A stretch of DNA of 60,000 nt, from the NCBI RefSeq assembly GCF_910592395.1, contig NC_088323.1, positions 2,482,001 to 2,542,000 on the forward strand, read 5' to 3'. This DNA is from Lineus longissimus (lineage: Eukaryota > Nemertea > Pilidiophora > Heteronemertea > Lineidae). The notes below the pieces were generated by a model. The model was not told the origin of the DNA, made no database searches, and worked only from the letters and a program-made list of their open reading frames with translations. The position numbers were made by a program, and so were the translations under genes. This document shows positions 37,201 to 46,930 of the stretch, in pieces. The stretch's first letter is position 1; the number at the start of each line of letters is the position of its first letter.

Positions 37201-40200
37201 TTAGACCCATGCGATGTCATTTAATGATAATGCGATTTTGGGTCACTTTGGTAGCCCTTTGTCTTGTGAATTTAAAAAGGCTCGGTGGCAGCAAATTCTT
37301 CCCCCGACCGATTTAAGACGGATAGGATGGGGCCGAAATGAGACAACCAAAAACAATCGCCGCGAAAGAGCAATTAGGCGGACATCCATTGGGTATGATA
37401 GCACTTTCGCGAGACACTGCCCCGGACGATGTATAATCAATTGTTGGCTTCTTGACGAATTCTATTTTTTTATAGTGGCGTAATTTTGTATGTTTTTGTT
37501 TCCGGTGTGTCACATACCATCAGTGTTAACCAGTTGACACATTTTTTTCAACCTGAAATAGCCATTAGGGGTATATATGAACTGGCAGGGTCTTGAAGTC
37601 AAAGTCCAATCAAATCAATCAACCCATTCGAGAAGGTAGGAAGGTAAATAGGACTGACATGTCAAATAACGTCACATTCTTATTGATTTAACTTCCAAAC
37701 ATCGGCATATTGGATAATCGAGTTTACATCAAGAAAACGCGGATATGAAGGGAGGTTTTGCGAATGTGTCAATTTAACGCCTCGGGTACCCGCATCAAGA
37801 AGACACGGGAGTTCAGTTGATTTGTTAACCCTTGAAGGCGTAGTCCGTTCGTATAGCACATCAATACTCTTTCGTTTTTGCACCGTTTCAAAAGCCTGAG
37901 AGAATCCTCTAAATGCAAGAGCATTAGACGCACAAAATGTATTGAGCAAAAATGGTGCTTATCCGTCAAGATTTCTATCGGATTGTCTGGGGAAATTTTG
38001 TGGTTTACAGTAGTATAGAACAGAATAAAACTTTTGTCACCGCACTAACATGACTAATCGAATCATCCCCAGCATACCCCGCCAGGACACCGTGGCAAGA
38101 TAATGAATTAATAATATCGTTGTCGCATTACCAGTGATATCAATGACATTGTTTGATATAAATCTTTGAAGACGGGATCAGCTCACAGTGGACATGGTTT
38201 TATCCTGACTTTGATGACCTCGCCAAGTGAATATGAAACGTGTTAAGTTAATGTTGCCTGTTTTTTGGTAATAAGGTGTTCCGGAAACACAATGGCGTAT
38301 TCTGGATTACATTTTGAGGGTCTAGAAAAATGCCTCCTCCCAGTTATTCCTTTGATTGATCAAACTCAAGCACTGTTATGCATGGCTTGGGACCCTGTAT
38401 CTTTGTGTCTGTGTTGAATGAAACATTTGTCAATCAAGGCGAGACCATTGACAATCTCAAGGCAATACAGATACCAAATAAGACAGATGAAAACACTATG
38501 AATAATACATGATCCTTCTGCTCTTAAAGTTGCGGTCCGTTTTTTTTTGTTGACGAGGTATTTTATATTCCCTTCATCAATATTTATTTGGCAACGCTTA
38601 GAGGTGATTACCTTCTTAGCCCAAGGGACTGTTGGCTTTAACATGAAATATGTCAAGCTACAAAAGAATGTGGTCAATATGCATAGCATACCATGCATAT
38701 CACCATACATTGTACGTAGTATGTAGGACTGAGTTAGTAATCCATCCCCGTGCACGCCTAGCGTACATCTTGTTTTTACTACATGTAAGCCCACATCCCT
38801 TCTATATGAGGTAGCGGTTGATAAAAACCCTGACCCCCTCCCTAATCAAGCAATCGACGCCGAAGGATCAGCGGATTCTATGTGTGGGGGCCTCTCACCA
38901 ACCCTTTATTCCTCCAATCGTTAAACCAACGAAGTCCAGTTCTGTATGCCTTTACAAAATCGGCCTGAAAAATATTGCTTTTCTTTAGACAGTTCAAACA
39001 TTGGCTAAAACATGGTACTGAGCGGCAAGTGTGCTGCATTAACACAATGGAGATGAAGTAATGGGATATCTCTGACGCTATATATGAAATTAAGGGTAAA
39101 ATCCAACTTTTCCTACAAATTACATCATAGCTTTCACACTTACACGAAGATATAACAACCACACTTGTCAAAGAATTGCATGTTACAACATATTGGCAGA
39201 GATTTGGCTTAATCCCTTGGAGGCCGGGTCGACTCAGTGGATAGCAGTGTGCATCATGCTTGAATTTATGTCACAAGCCGTATACGTGATGATCTATCTG
39301 TTCTGTTCTTAGAGATCTACTTATGTGTAGGGATTGCGGATACAGTACAAAAACCGGGCAAGTCCCCGGACGAATCTGATTCAGTAGACAACACTTTATT
39401 GGGCGAGGATTTGCTCTAGCAGGGCACTGCTTCTGGTGAACTCACCCATTTCATAGTGCTTATCATCATTGTATGGGGAACGCTAGAAACACAGTAATCG
39501 TTTCTCGGTGGTCTATATACTGGGGTCCGTAAGCGTTGACACTCTAGTGGCGCGGCCTAAGGATAGATCGAGAGGGCGGTTTGGGGTTCCGCCGACAGTG
39601 CTTGCTGTGTATGTAAATTGTGCTACGGTAGGGCCTACGCATGAATGTCATCATGTCATGGTTTGTTTTATCCAACATTAACATATGAATACCAGCAAAA
39701 CGTTCCACCGGTTCTCCTTGGACCGAAATTATGCTTAACTGGCAAAGATAAATTGCTGCAGGTGCTTAATATATCAATTGGCCTTGTTTGTGCTGTACCG
39801 GTGGGCAAAAACCCACGCAATTTTACAAGAAATCGTACCCTTTTTTGCAATTTGACCAGTTAATTGCAATCGTCATTGGCTACTTTGTTCTTTGGATGCC
39901 GATCGTTACTTGCTGATGACAGCTCGGGCAACCAGCGAAATTGTGAGATTTTATTCTTACGCTGAGAGTGTTAGGGTCACCCACAAACAGTCGTAGTGCA
40001 ATTTACACTCTACTTGGAATCAGTGGAAATTCACGCAACTTTCTGTGGTTTCTTTTGTGTTCGTAAAAGCCCCGAGGATTCCATCATCATTACTGAGGAT
40101 TAACTTGTGACATTTGTCTGAAACTCACAATTCCTTTCTCTATCAGTACTGTGCCAAATGATTAAATAACACTATTTAACTTGTTTTACATGTACATACG

Positions 40201-43200
40201 GCAATGAATTGCCATTCAATATGTTTACACCAGACAGCTGTTTCAGTTATTTGCGCTACATGATGTACGTGGTGCTGCACGTCAATGCACAACGTTTTGA
40301 GCATCCTTAACGTGGCGCCGATCTCACGACTGTCTTTAAACAGAACATTACCATCGTTAAACTGACAACATAGGCAGGCTTGAAGCTATCAAGGCAGTTA
40401 GCTTCTTTTTGTATTCTGAAAGCATCATCTGACAATTGGTGTATTGCCTTGATAATTATCGTAGGATTATGTGAATTACCTCGATACATTCCCTCAGTAA
40501 TAATCACAACGATTCCCGTGCAATCCCACCAACACGAGCCAGTGCTCATTGGTATGATACCTCTGTCTACTGGAAACTCAGATAGGTACACAATTGGAGA
40601 CGAATGAGAACTTAAGAAGGCAACTTATGCGCTTAAGTTGTTCTGTTTACAGAGTGACTCTAAAGCATGGCCGTGATTTCTTTTCAAAAAGGATCACTGA
40701 ACACTTCACAAGAACAGAATGAAACAGTATGGCCGCCAAATATTCATATCCAAAGTCAGAGACCTCCTCGCAACTCCAGCCAAAATCTTTATAAGTTACT
40801 GATATAAGTTTGACACTATGGTGGCCACCTGAATTTATTACCCAAAGTGTTCTGTTAGTAAGGAATCGTGTGGAAAATAAACATAGACAAAATGTCAAAC
40901 TTCCAGTCCCCGCATGAACTCCGTCATATCCTTAAATCATCACCTTCTAAACTTCCTCTTCCAAAATTTCTCGAGTTTTATAACTTTTCTTGTGATTATA
41001 GAACCTTGGACTACATATACTAAAACAAGCTGAGTTTTCGTTCAAAACGTCTTCTTTTCGGATCCACATAGTGTCCAACAACAGTTAACGAGTTCCCAAA
41101 ATTAGCTTATAATCTAATAAAGGCTGTTGTAGTGCACAGCATTTGTCATTTTTAATTCTATGAAATCCCAGAAGAAGTAATGTTAATGCTTATATCTCTT
41201 TCTCAACAAGTTTAAGTAGCAATTACTACAATTATATATACTCTCCATGGACCTTTTGACAGAGTTCAGCACATAGTTCAGCACATTTTAAATAACTTAA
41301 CAGATGCTTTGCTTGTTGCGTTATACGTGATAGATTTACATTGTGAAAGACTGCACAGAATTTATTCAGACTGTTTTCTGTAACGCAAGTTGAACAGCCA
41401 GCCACAAAGAAGAAAAGGAAGCCATTATTCTCTAATGGTTTCAGAAACAAACAAAAGAATGCAAGGCATTAAACAAGAAAGTGTTATTCATCCGTCTCAT
41501 CTATTAGCACCGCCATGTAAGTTTCCGTTCAAGATAAGCGAAATTAAACAAGTCTAATAGGTTAAGTAAATTTGCAGATTTTGCACCCATAGGTGCCAAG
41601 TTAATAGATTAGTTATACCATTGTATCGTTTAGCTTTCAGTCGTTCACGTCTTTGATAAAACGTTCTACATGTATTAAGCCTATTAGTTACCAAAGGACA
41701 TAGGATAATCGGGTATTGTGGCGACTAGATGCAATTCCTTTAAAGGCTTTTGAAACTTAAGTGGCTTATTATTACGTCCTGGATTTTTCGAAAAAGTTGT
41801 TGATAAAATCGATGTGACCAAACACCTATTGCCTGATACCCCATGTTTTGAAGTAACCATCCTGTACTAGACCAAATCGCAAATCCAGAACAGAAGCGTT
41901 TTCACTCAGTGTACAGTCAAAATGAAACTGAAGACAATTTCAAGTAAGAATTTCATAAGAAATTAACTTGGATTTTCAACCTGGGAATTGACCTTGGGTG
42001 GATGATTGCCATCAACAACTTACATCTCTTCGCCAGGCAGTTACACCTCTACCATCACCCTATGAGCCGGTGATTACTCAGACTGAAGTGGGAACATTTC
42101 GTACCTAGTCATCCACTTAGGTGGGCCGTTTGTCACAAGAACCGGGAAAGGTGTTCTTGCGTTTGATTGCTTTAGCCCCTCGAAGATAGCGCTTCTTCCG
42201 ATGTTTAGAATAAGCTATCATCATCAACCGCGGAATCTACGTGTTTCTTCTACCAATCTCAAAAATGGGTACATCAGACAAAATCAAGCCCAATTATTCC
42301 ATTTTCAGTGACCTCCAGAAGTGGTGATTACTCTGACCAGAAGCATAAACTTCCACTCGAGACGGGCCGTTTGTCATATTCACGGGGAAGGTTTGCTTGC
42401 TTGTGATAGCTTTGGATAACCCGCGAGTAATTGGGTGTAATTAGCTGTTATCATAAACCGTAAAATGTACGACCCGCTTTGAAATATATACCAATTTGTG
42501 TGTCTTTCACCATTTGAAAATGTCTTCATTGGACAACACCAAGCCCAGTCTGAGTGGCCACCTCAGCTTGGCATTACTCACACATGAGGATGAACTTAGT
42601 TTGACGTTTGTCACTTGCACCAGAAAAGGTGTCCTTTCCTTCGGTCTTGCGAGAAATCGCTTAATTACCTCCGCCACTTGTGATGCGTGTCTTCAACTGG
42701 GAACTTTTGGCATATTATCTCAGTGCAATAACAGTGAATATTGATTAAAAATGATACATGTAATAGAAGATCGGGAATTCTTCCCTCGATTTCTTGTGGT
42801 TTTGACGTGTTTCACATTTTTTCGACTTATCATACAAAGTAGTAAGTAGAAAATTCTGTCGTCAAAAAAAGCTATCGATTTCGAAAGACGATAGCGGTAA
42901 TTGAAGAGTTTTGTATCTTCCACAGATAGGGCTTGTAATTCGAGGTTTACACAAAGGCCCGCACTCTTGCTTAATAGTCAGATTAGCCATAGACAAAATA
43001 GTAGCAATTATTTACCAGTCTGCCCTTTTGGTGATGGATCAGGCTTTATGGCGCTTTATAACAGAAATCAAGCGTAGCAACACATCGAAGTTATCATGAT
43101 TTTCTATGACCGTCAAAATTTAACTGTTTTCTTACAAGCAAGGGTGTACGTTTACGGGTGGAAAATATCGACTGAATGCAATGTAAGCTCTTTTATGTAA

Positions 43201-43348
43201 CACAAGCACATCATTTCAACACCATAAATCGGTTAAAGTAATTAACAAGAGTAAGACTTTAAAAAGTTGTCGGGAAGTAAATGATCGATTACTTACCAAA
43301 TGCCGAAAGGAAGAGACATATTGAAAGTACGATCGCGAAAATCTTCAT
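22177..43348 (-). CDS. Secreted propeptide gene, neuropeptide/hormone-like, family not recognised
   Basis: Assembled on the minus strand from 43348-43297 (signal peptide), 24824-24631 and 22203-22177 (stop). Exon 1 ends in phase 1 (TTT G, then GTAAGT), and exon 2 begins after TTCTTATCTTTCCAG with TT, making Val. Exon 2 ends in phase 0 before GTGAGT. Exon 3 follows CGATTTTCTCTTTTCAG in phase 0. The product is 90 residues: signal MKIFAIVLSICLFLSAF, an acidic spacer with DDKR, then VLKR, a loop bounded by NACPKGYF and QRCYPTLS (12 residues between the two cysteines), then FLRGS-G-R-K and stop. KR before and GRK after suggest release of a 28-residue, disulfide-closed, amidated peptide. I cannot name the family. 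Alternatives are a small secreted defence or matrix peptide, or a different terminal exon. Confidence 0.6.
22625..22990 (+). mobile_element. tRNA-derived SINE-like element
   Basis: A box B match (GGTTCGATTCC at 22672-22682) lies about 45 nt after a degenerate box A (TGTGGTTACTGTCTGG). An unrelated body of about 290 bp follows and ends in a GAAGAAGAA simple tail (22980-22988). That layout is typical of a tRNA-head SINE. It lies between the two candidate 3' exons of the peptide gene. Confidence 0.6.
23716..23826 (-). CDS. Peptide gene alternative terminal exon 3a (candidate)
   Basis: After CTTTCTCTTTTCAG this segment reads FLRGS, the same five residues as the distal exon, then QQRNRYAFRLLKP and a hydrophobic stretch to TGA. 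The acceptor and first about 35 nt are clearly similar to those at 22203, so one is a duplicate of the other. Inclusion in phase 0 gives a longer C-terminus without the GRK amidation signal. It may be a true alternative end or a decaying copy. Confidence 0.35.
   Translation of the reverse strand, partial: FLRGSQQRNRYAFRLLKPVCLSPTIVIILLLENHTV
24096..24167. repeat. Perfect tandem duplication, 36-bp unit x2
   Basis: Two identical adjacent 36-bp copies start TGACCATGCTTAATGCATGG. Each contains the near-palindrome ACCATGCTTAATGCATGGT. The period is 12 codons, so it reads as a 12-residue repeat (IEHALYHALSMV) on the minus strand. That frame has no splice context and lies in a peptide-gene intron. 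Confidence 0.85.
24631..24824 (-). CDS. Peptide gene exon 2: propeptide and cysteine loop
   Basis: The exon is 194 nt and open throughout, with a good pyrimidine tract and CAG on the 5' side and GTGAGT on the 3' side. Joined to the G from exon 1 it encodes 65 residues: VATLTDARFADNF, EQDDKRDVTDLDD, GFADSADVNNIPV, LKR, then the two-cysteine loop. Asp is very abundant before the KR site, as in many propeptide spacers. The open frame runs on past the donor but turns basic and hydrophobic with no pattern, as expected of intron. Confidence 0.7.
30905..30975 (-). repeat. tRNA-Ser-like 5' half (SINE head or tRNA fragment)
   Basis: The minus strand reads CGACGGCCAAGTGGTTAAGG followed by CGTTCGCCTCGAGAA, which closely resembles the D arm and anticodon loop of a serine tRNA. 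No T arm or box B follows and the anticodon stem is mismatched, so it is not a functional tRNA gene. Confidence 0.45.
33143..33173 (+). repeat. GT microsatellite followed by an 18-G run
   Basis: A (GT)n of about six units passes directly into an uninterrupted run of about 18 G (33156-33173). Length may be unreliable in sequencing, and a G tract this long can form a quadruplex. Confidence 0.8.
42040..42720. repeat. Three diverged tandem copies, period about 240-255 bp
   Basis: Anchors recur in order. GGTGATTACTC is at 42069 and 42323 with GGCATTACTC at 42570. GGGCCGTTTGTCA is at 42123 and 42364 with GACGTTTGTCAC at 42603. GGGAAAGG or GAAAAGGTGT comes about 20 nt later in each. The copies are well diverged, so this is an old array. 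Confidence 0.65.
43297..43348 (-). CDS. Peptide gene exon 1: start codon and signal peptide
   Basis: The minus-strand ATG at 43348-43346 has A at -3 (ACAAGATGA). The following 17 codons give K near the start and an uninterrupted hydrophobic core (IFAIVLSICLFLSAF). The exon ends at a consensus GTAAGT donor (complement of 43296-43291). The sequence is too short to be found as a long open frame. Confidence 0.65.
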
Positions 43349-46300
43349 CTTGTGTTAATGAAAATATATGAAAATTGCAAGCGATCCAAACCAAGAACAA
43401 AGAATTCCGATGTTCCAATGCGTGCAACCAATTAGAACTACCCGCTGCTGTGACGCCGACGCTTGTGGATGCAAAGTGAATTAGGAATGGCGAAAGGTTA
43501 CTTATAAAAGATGGATTAGTATTGGACGCTGCCATCTCGGGGGGCGTTGGATAGCATCAGTGGGGTTTTATGTGATAGAGAAGCGTGTTAAGGCATATTC
43601 TGATTAGCAATTTCCTCCCTATCACTAAAGATACGTTACAAAATATCGTATCAGAGCATGAAAGCGTACCAAAGAAACAATTAACCCATAAGATAATACG
43701 GTTCAATTGTCCATATTACGTGAGCGATAATCGAGCCATCAACTAATTATTCCCTTGGGATGACGTCATTAATCAGGGTGACCAATCAACATCGTGTTTA
43801 GTGTTGCCATTTGGTCTCATTTGAGCCTCATTGCCACTGCAGATAAAATTGGCCAATGGGAGGTCATAAAGGTTAGGCTGGTCCTAAAAGATTGATTCTT
43901 CATGCTGTAAAGTGAGATAACGGTGCATAAATATTCCCGTGAGCTTATCTAACTCAATGTAAGAAGTTATGGTAGAGATCTGAAGAAATTTCGAGGGAAT
44001 AGAAATTCCGTTGCAGCATCATAATACAAAGCCATTAGCGATCATGTTCCTTCAATCAGCGCCAAAAAAGGTTGACTTTGAAACTCTCAATACGGACTGG
44101 AATGGCACATATACATGTATTAGGTGGATTCATGGGCCCAGTATTTTTTGCATGCAGTAGCACCAATTTACTGTTAACCTATTTATAGTATGAAAATACA
44201 CGTAATAGCATCGTGGAAGTTGTAGAAGACGAGCATGATTTGGCCAGTTTTGTTCGGTAAAGCCAGTCGTTGATCATAATCAGATGTTACCTTTTTATTG
44301 GCTTGTCACCGTTATTTTTTTTGCAAGTTTAGCGAGTACAGTCATATGACTAACTCAATTGATTATATGAATAAAGATTTTCTTTGCACACGCTAAAAGA
44401 TGTGTTTTGGGTGATAATGATTATTATTACGAGAGCTAGAATCGCGCGGGCGGTGATCAGAGAATAACAAGCAATCTAAGTAGATTTTGTTGCTCCCACA
44501 GATTTTATCCGTAAAAATATGCCCTACCAAATGAAGCTCTTATTTTACTAAAAGAAAAAGCTAAAGATCCGGCAGAATAGTTGGGAAGTTCATTAGGCAG
44601 TTTGCAGTCAGGTAGGAACTCTATGTTAAGCCGATCATCTCTGCTTACTCTTTCGACCATGTCAGCCTCTAAGCATCATGTTCCGCGCTGGGGTAGCTTG
44701 AAGGATTGGCCAGACGGAGATACCAGCCCACTGGCCGAATATCCGAAGAGTAGCATACAGAACTTTTAGAATGCCGTATCACGCTGCATATTACTAACAT
44801 TCATATTTCGATCGTGTAATTCAATTTTTAATTTTCACATTTTGAACAAACGGATGGGGGCCAACATGATGTATACTAACACTTTATGTAATGTACACGC
44901 GCAATACGGCATTTCACTGGAGATGACGCCAGTCGCCCCGCCGCTCACATCCGTTCACATAGCCCACGCGCTGACTCCCCTAGCGCATGACTGAATGACC
45001 ACCATGCTCTGCATTCCCATCGGATAATTGCTGAACATGACCACAAGACATCGGACAAGCCCTCCATTTTCTGCTTGACAGGATGCAACAGGGGTGACGA
45101 GAGATGGCTCGAGGGCGCCCTTTCGATAAATGACAACATTAACCATTTCGATCAGCGCTGTTATGAAGTGAATTTAGTGTCCTTTGACCATTGTATTCAC
45201 TTGGTTGAGAGCGGGTACCCGGTAAAAACACTGTCATGATGTTAATTCCCAAAAAGTGGCGATACTATGCATAACGTTTGTTTCTCGTAAAACATCTTCA
45301 TGTTCGTTTTACGGCCGGAGCGATATAAAAGCTGCGTTATAGATCGTATCAAGAGTGAGAGAGTGAGTTCATCACCAAATGACGAAGTTTTGACGCTGTG
45401 GCAAGCATAGTTTCGCTGCTATAAAGCTATGGTGTTATTGCTCGTGATGATTTATAATGCGCCTGAAGCCTTACTTACTAATCTGTTTTCGCGTTCTTTC
45501 AGACGGCTACAAGAATGCAGTGACTTTGGCTATGTGAATGAACAACATATAAATCATCATGTCCATTAATACCATGAAAAGGCACAACCATCAGCCTCAA
45601 CTAGACCATTCGTGTAGCTGTCCTTTTTCAAGGGAAATCCATCCATCGAGAGAATGGTGATCTTATACATTTTATGACACAAATATCTATCATCAAACCT
45701 ACAACTAGGATTATATACTCTCTACTATTTGTGGTTTCACCAAAAACTTATTTTGCACCTCATGAGCACCCTATACCATTGTCAGAATTGGTTGTGTTGA
45801 TATAACATCGCTTAAGTCGTCAATCAGGCTAATCATTTCCATTACCATAAACACGATATACGTCACGAAATTCTCTCTTGCAACGACGGAAGGAAATTGC
45901 CGCCATGTTTGTTGTAGTACCCGTCATGGCTTCGCTATCTTATAAGAGGAACAATTTTCGGTAGCTTCAGTTCTGATAGGCTGGCTAAAATGTTAGAGGA
46001 TACTACAGCCCAGGATTTTCACAAAGCCAAATTGAGAATTAGGATTACTGGTTGGCAGTAAGGAGCCGAAGCTTTAATGAGCATGGGCCAAATTGTCACA
46101 CTCACCCCAATAAAACATATCAGCTTGAAAAGTTCGGTACACCATGCCAACAAGTAAAACCATGCCATTTCACCTCGTACACGTGCCTCGATGCTTATCC
46201 CCTCTTAGTTGACAAAAACCTCGTCAAAGTTGAAGAATCCGCTTTATATTCAACTGGTCACGTAAGAAAACCATATCAAGATAACGTGTGGTCTGAATGA

Positions 46301-46930
46301 ATACAGTTTTGACGTTGATATAAATGGACAATGCACCTCCACCAAACTCACTCTGGCATTTTTCAAATACTGCAGCCATTACGTAGAAACTTGCATTGTA
46401 ATTTGCTCGCCTGGCGTGGAGAATCAAGGAATATCGAGACTAAGCTTTTTGCCAGTGTACATTCCCATGCAGTTTGGCATGTCGGAAGGGATTTAGCTTC
46501 AGTCATAATTCTACTACCATGGTGACAAATTATAGCAATAAACTCTACATTTCTGAGTGGTCAAAACATTAATCTAAGACCCTTCGGAAATGCCCGAGAT
46601 GTTCCGAGACGACGGCGAAGATGACGTCATATGGTATGCAACTCTTTGAGCAAGTCAATGATTTTCGTCAAAGAGAGCGACTGTATGGAGAGAATGATAT
46701 GACAGGAGTGTTATACACACTGTAGACACTTGTAAAATCACACGGGTCTAAATTTTGAAAACTGATAAAAAGAGATTATTTCAATGATATCACCATAGGA
46801 AGGTGTGTCTCCTGATTATTCTGAACTTTCGTCCAATTGAAATTACGAAAGAGTTTAATCTTTGCCGGTACGTAATCCTGCGTCCGACCATGCAAATGCG
46901 TTTTTTTTGTGTTCAGGCATATTTTCGAAC
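43349..46930. other. Divergent intergenic region between peptide gene and first astacin gene
   Basis: About 3.6 kb without a supported gene. It should hold both promoters. A Ser-rich frame at 44581-44769 (PRWGSLKDWPDGD) has no ATG start and no convincing splice sites. A polypyrimidine tract plus CAG at 46903-46916, just before the astacin ATG, suggests an untranslated first exon somewhere upstream in this stretch. Confidence 0.5.
43502..43509 (-). promoter_or_regulatory. Possible TATA box of the peptide gene
   Basis: The minus strand reads CTTTTATAAG about 155 nt upstream of the signal-peptide ATG. With a start about 30 nt downstream it would give a 5' UTR of about 130 nt. This is a weak inference from position and motif only. 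Confidence 0.25.

Larger units (their letters stand above)
24825..43296 (-). other. Peptide gene intron 1 (about 18.5 kb)
   Basis: No gene was accepted here. Short frames at 31203-31391, 31417-31605 and 33013-33140 have some coding look but no full splice support. A tRNA-Ser-like 5' half lies at 30905-30975, a GT/G run at 33143-33173, and a three-fold degenerate repeat at about 42040-42720. The longest minus-strand frames (24906-25424 and 38366-38794) look random. An intron this large next to exons this small explains why the gene is easy to miss. Confidence 0.5.

Noticed and set aside
38366-38794. 142-codon minus-strand open frame
   Set aside because: Composition is random, with scattered cysteines and no family motif or splice context.
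39205-39280. tRNA-like stretch (GGGTCGACTCAGTGGATAGC)
   Set aside because: Only a loose box A resemblance. No box B or foldable cloverleaf was found.
44960-45240. Open stretch without ATG (HRIIAEHDHKTSDKPSIF and CLTGCNRGDERWLEGALS)
   Set aside because: About 84 codons open is expected by chance in 60 kb, and there is no splice support or recognised family.
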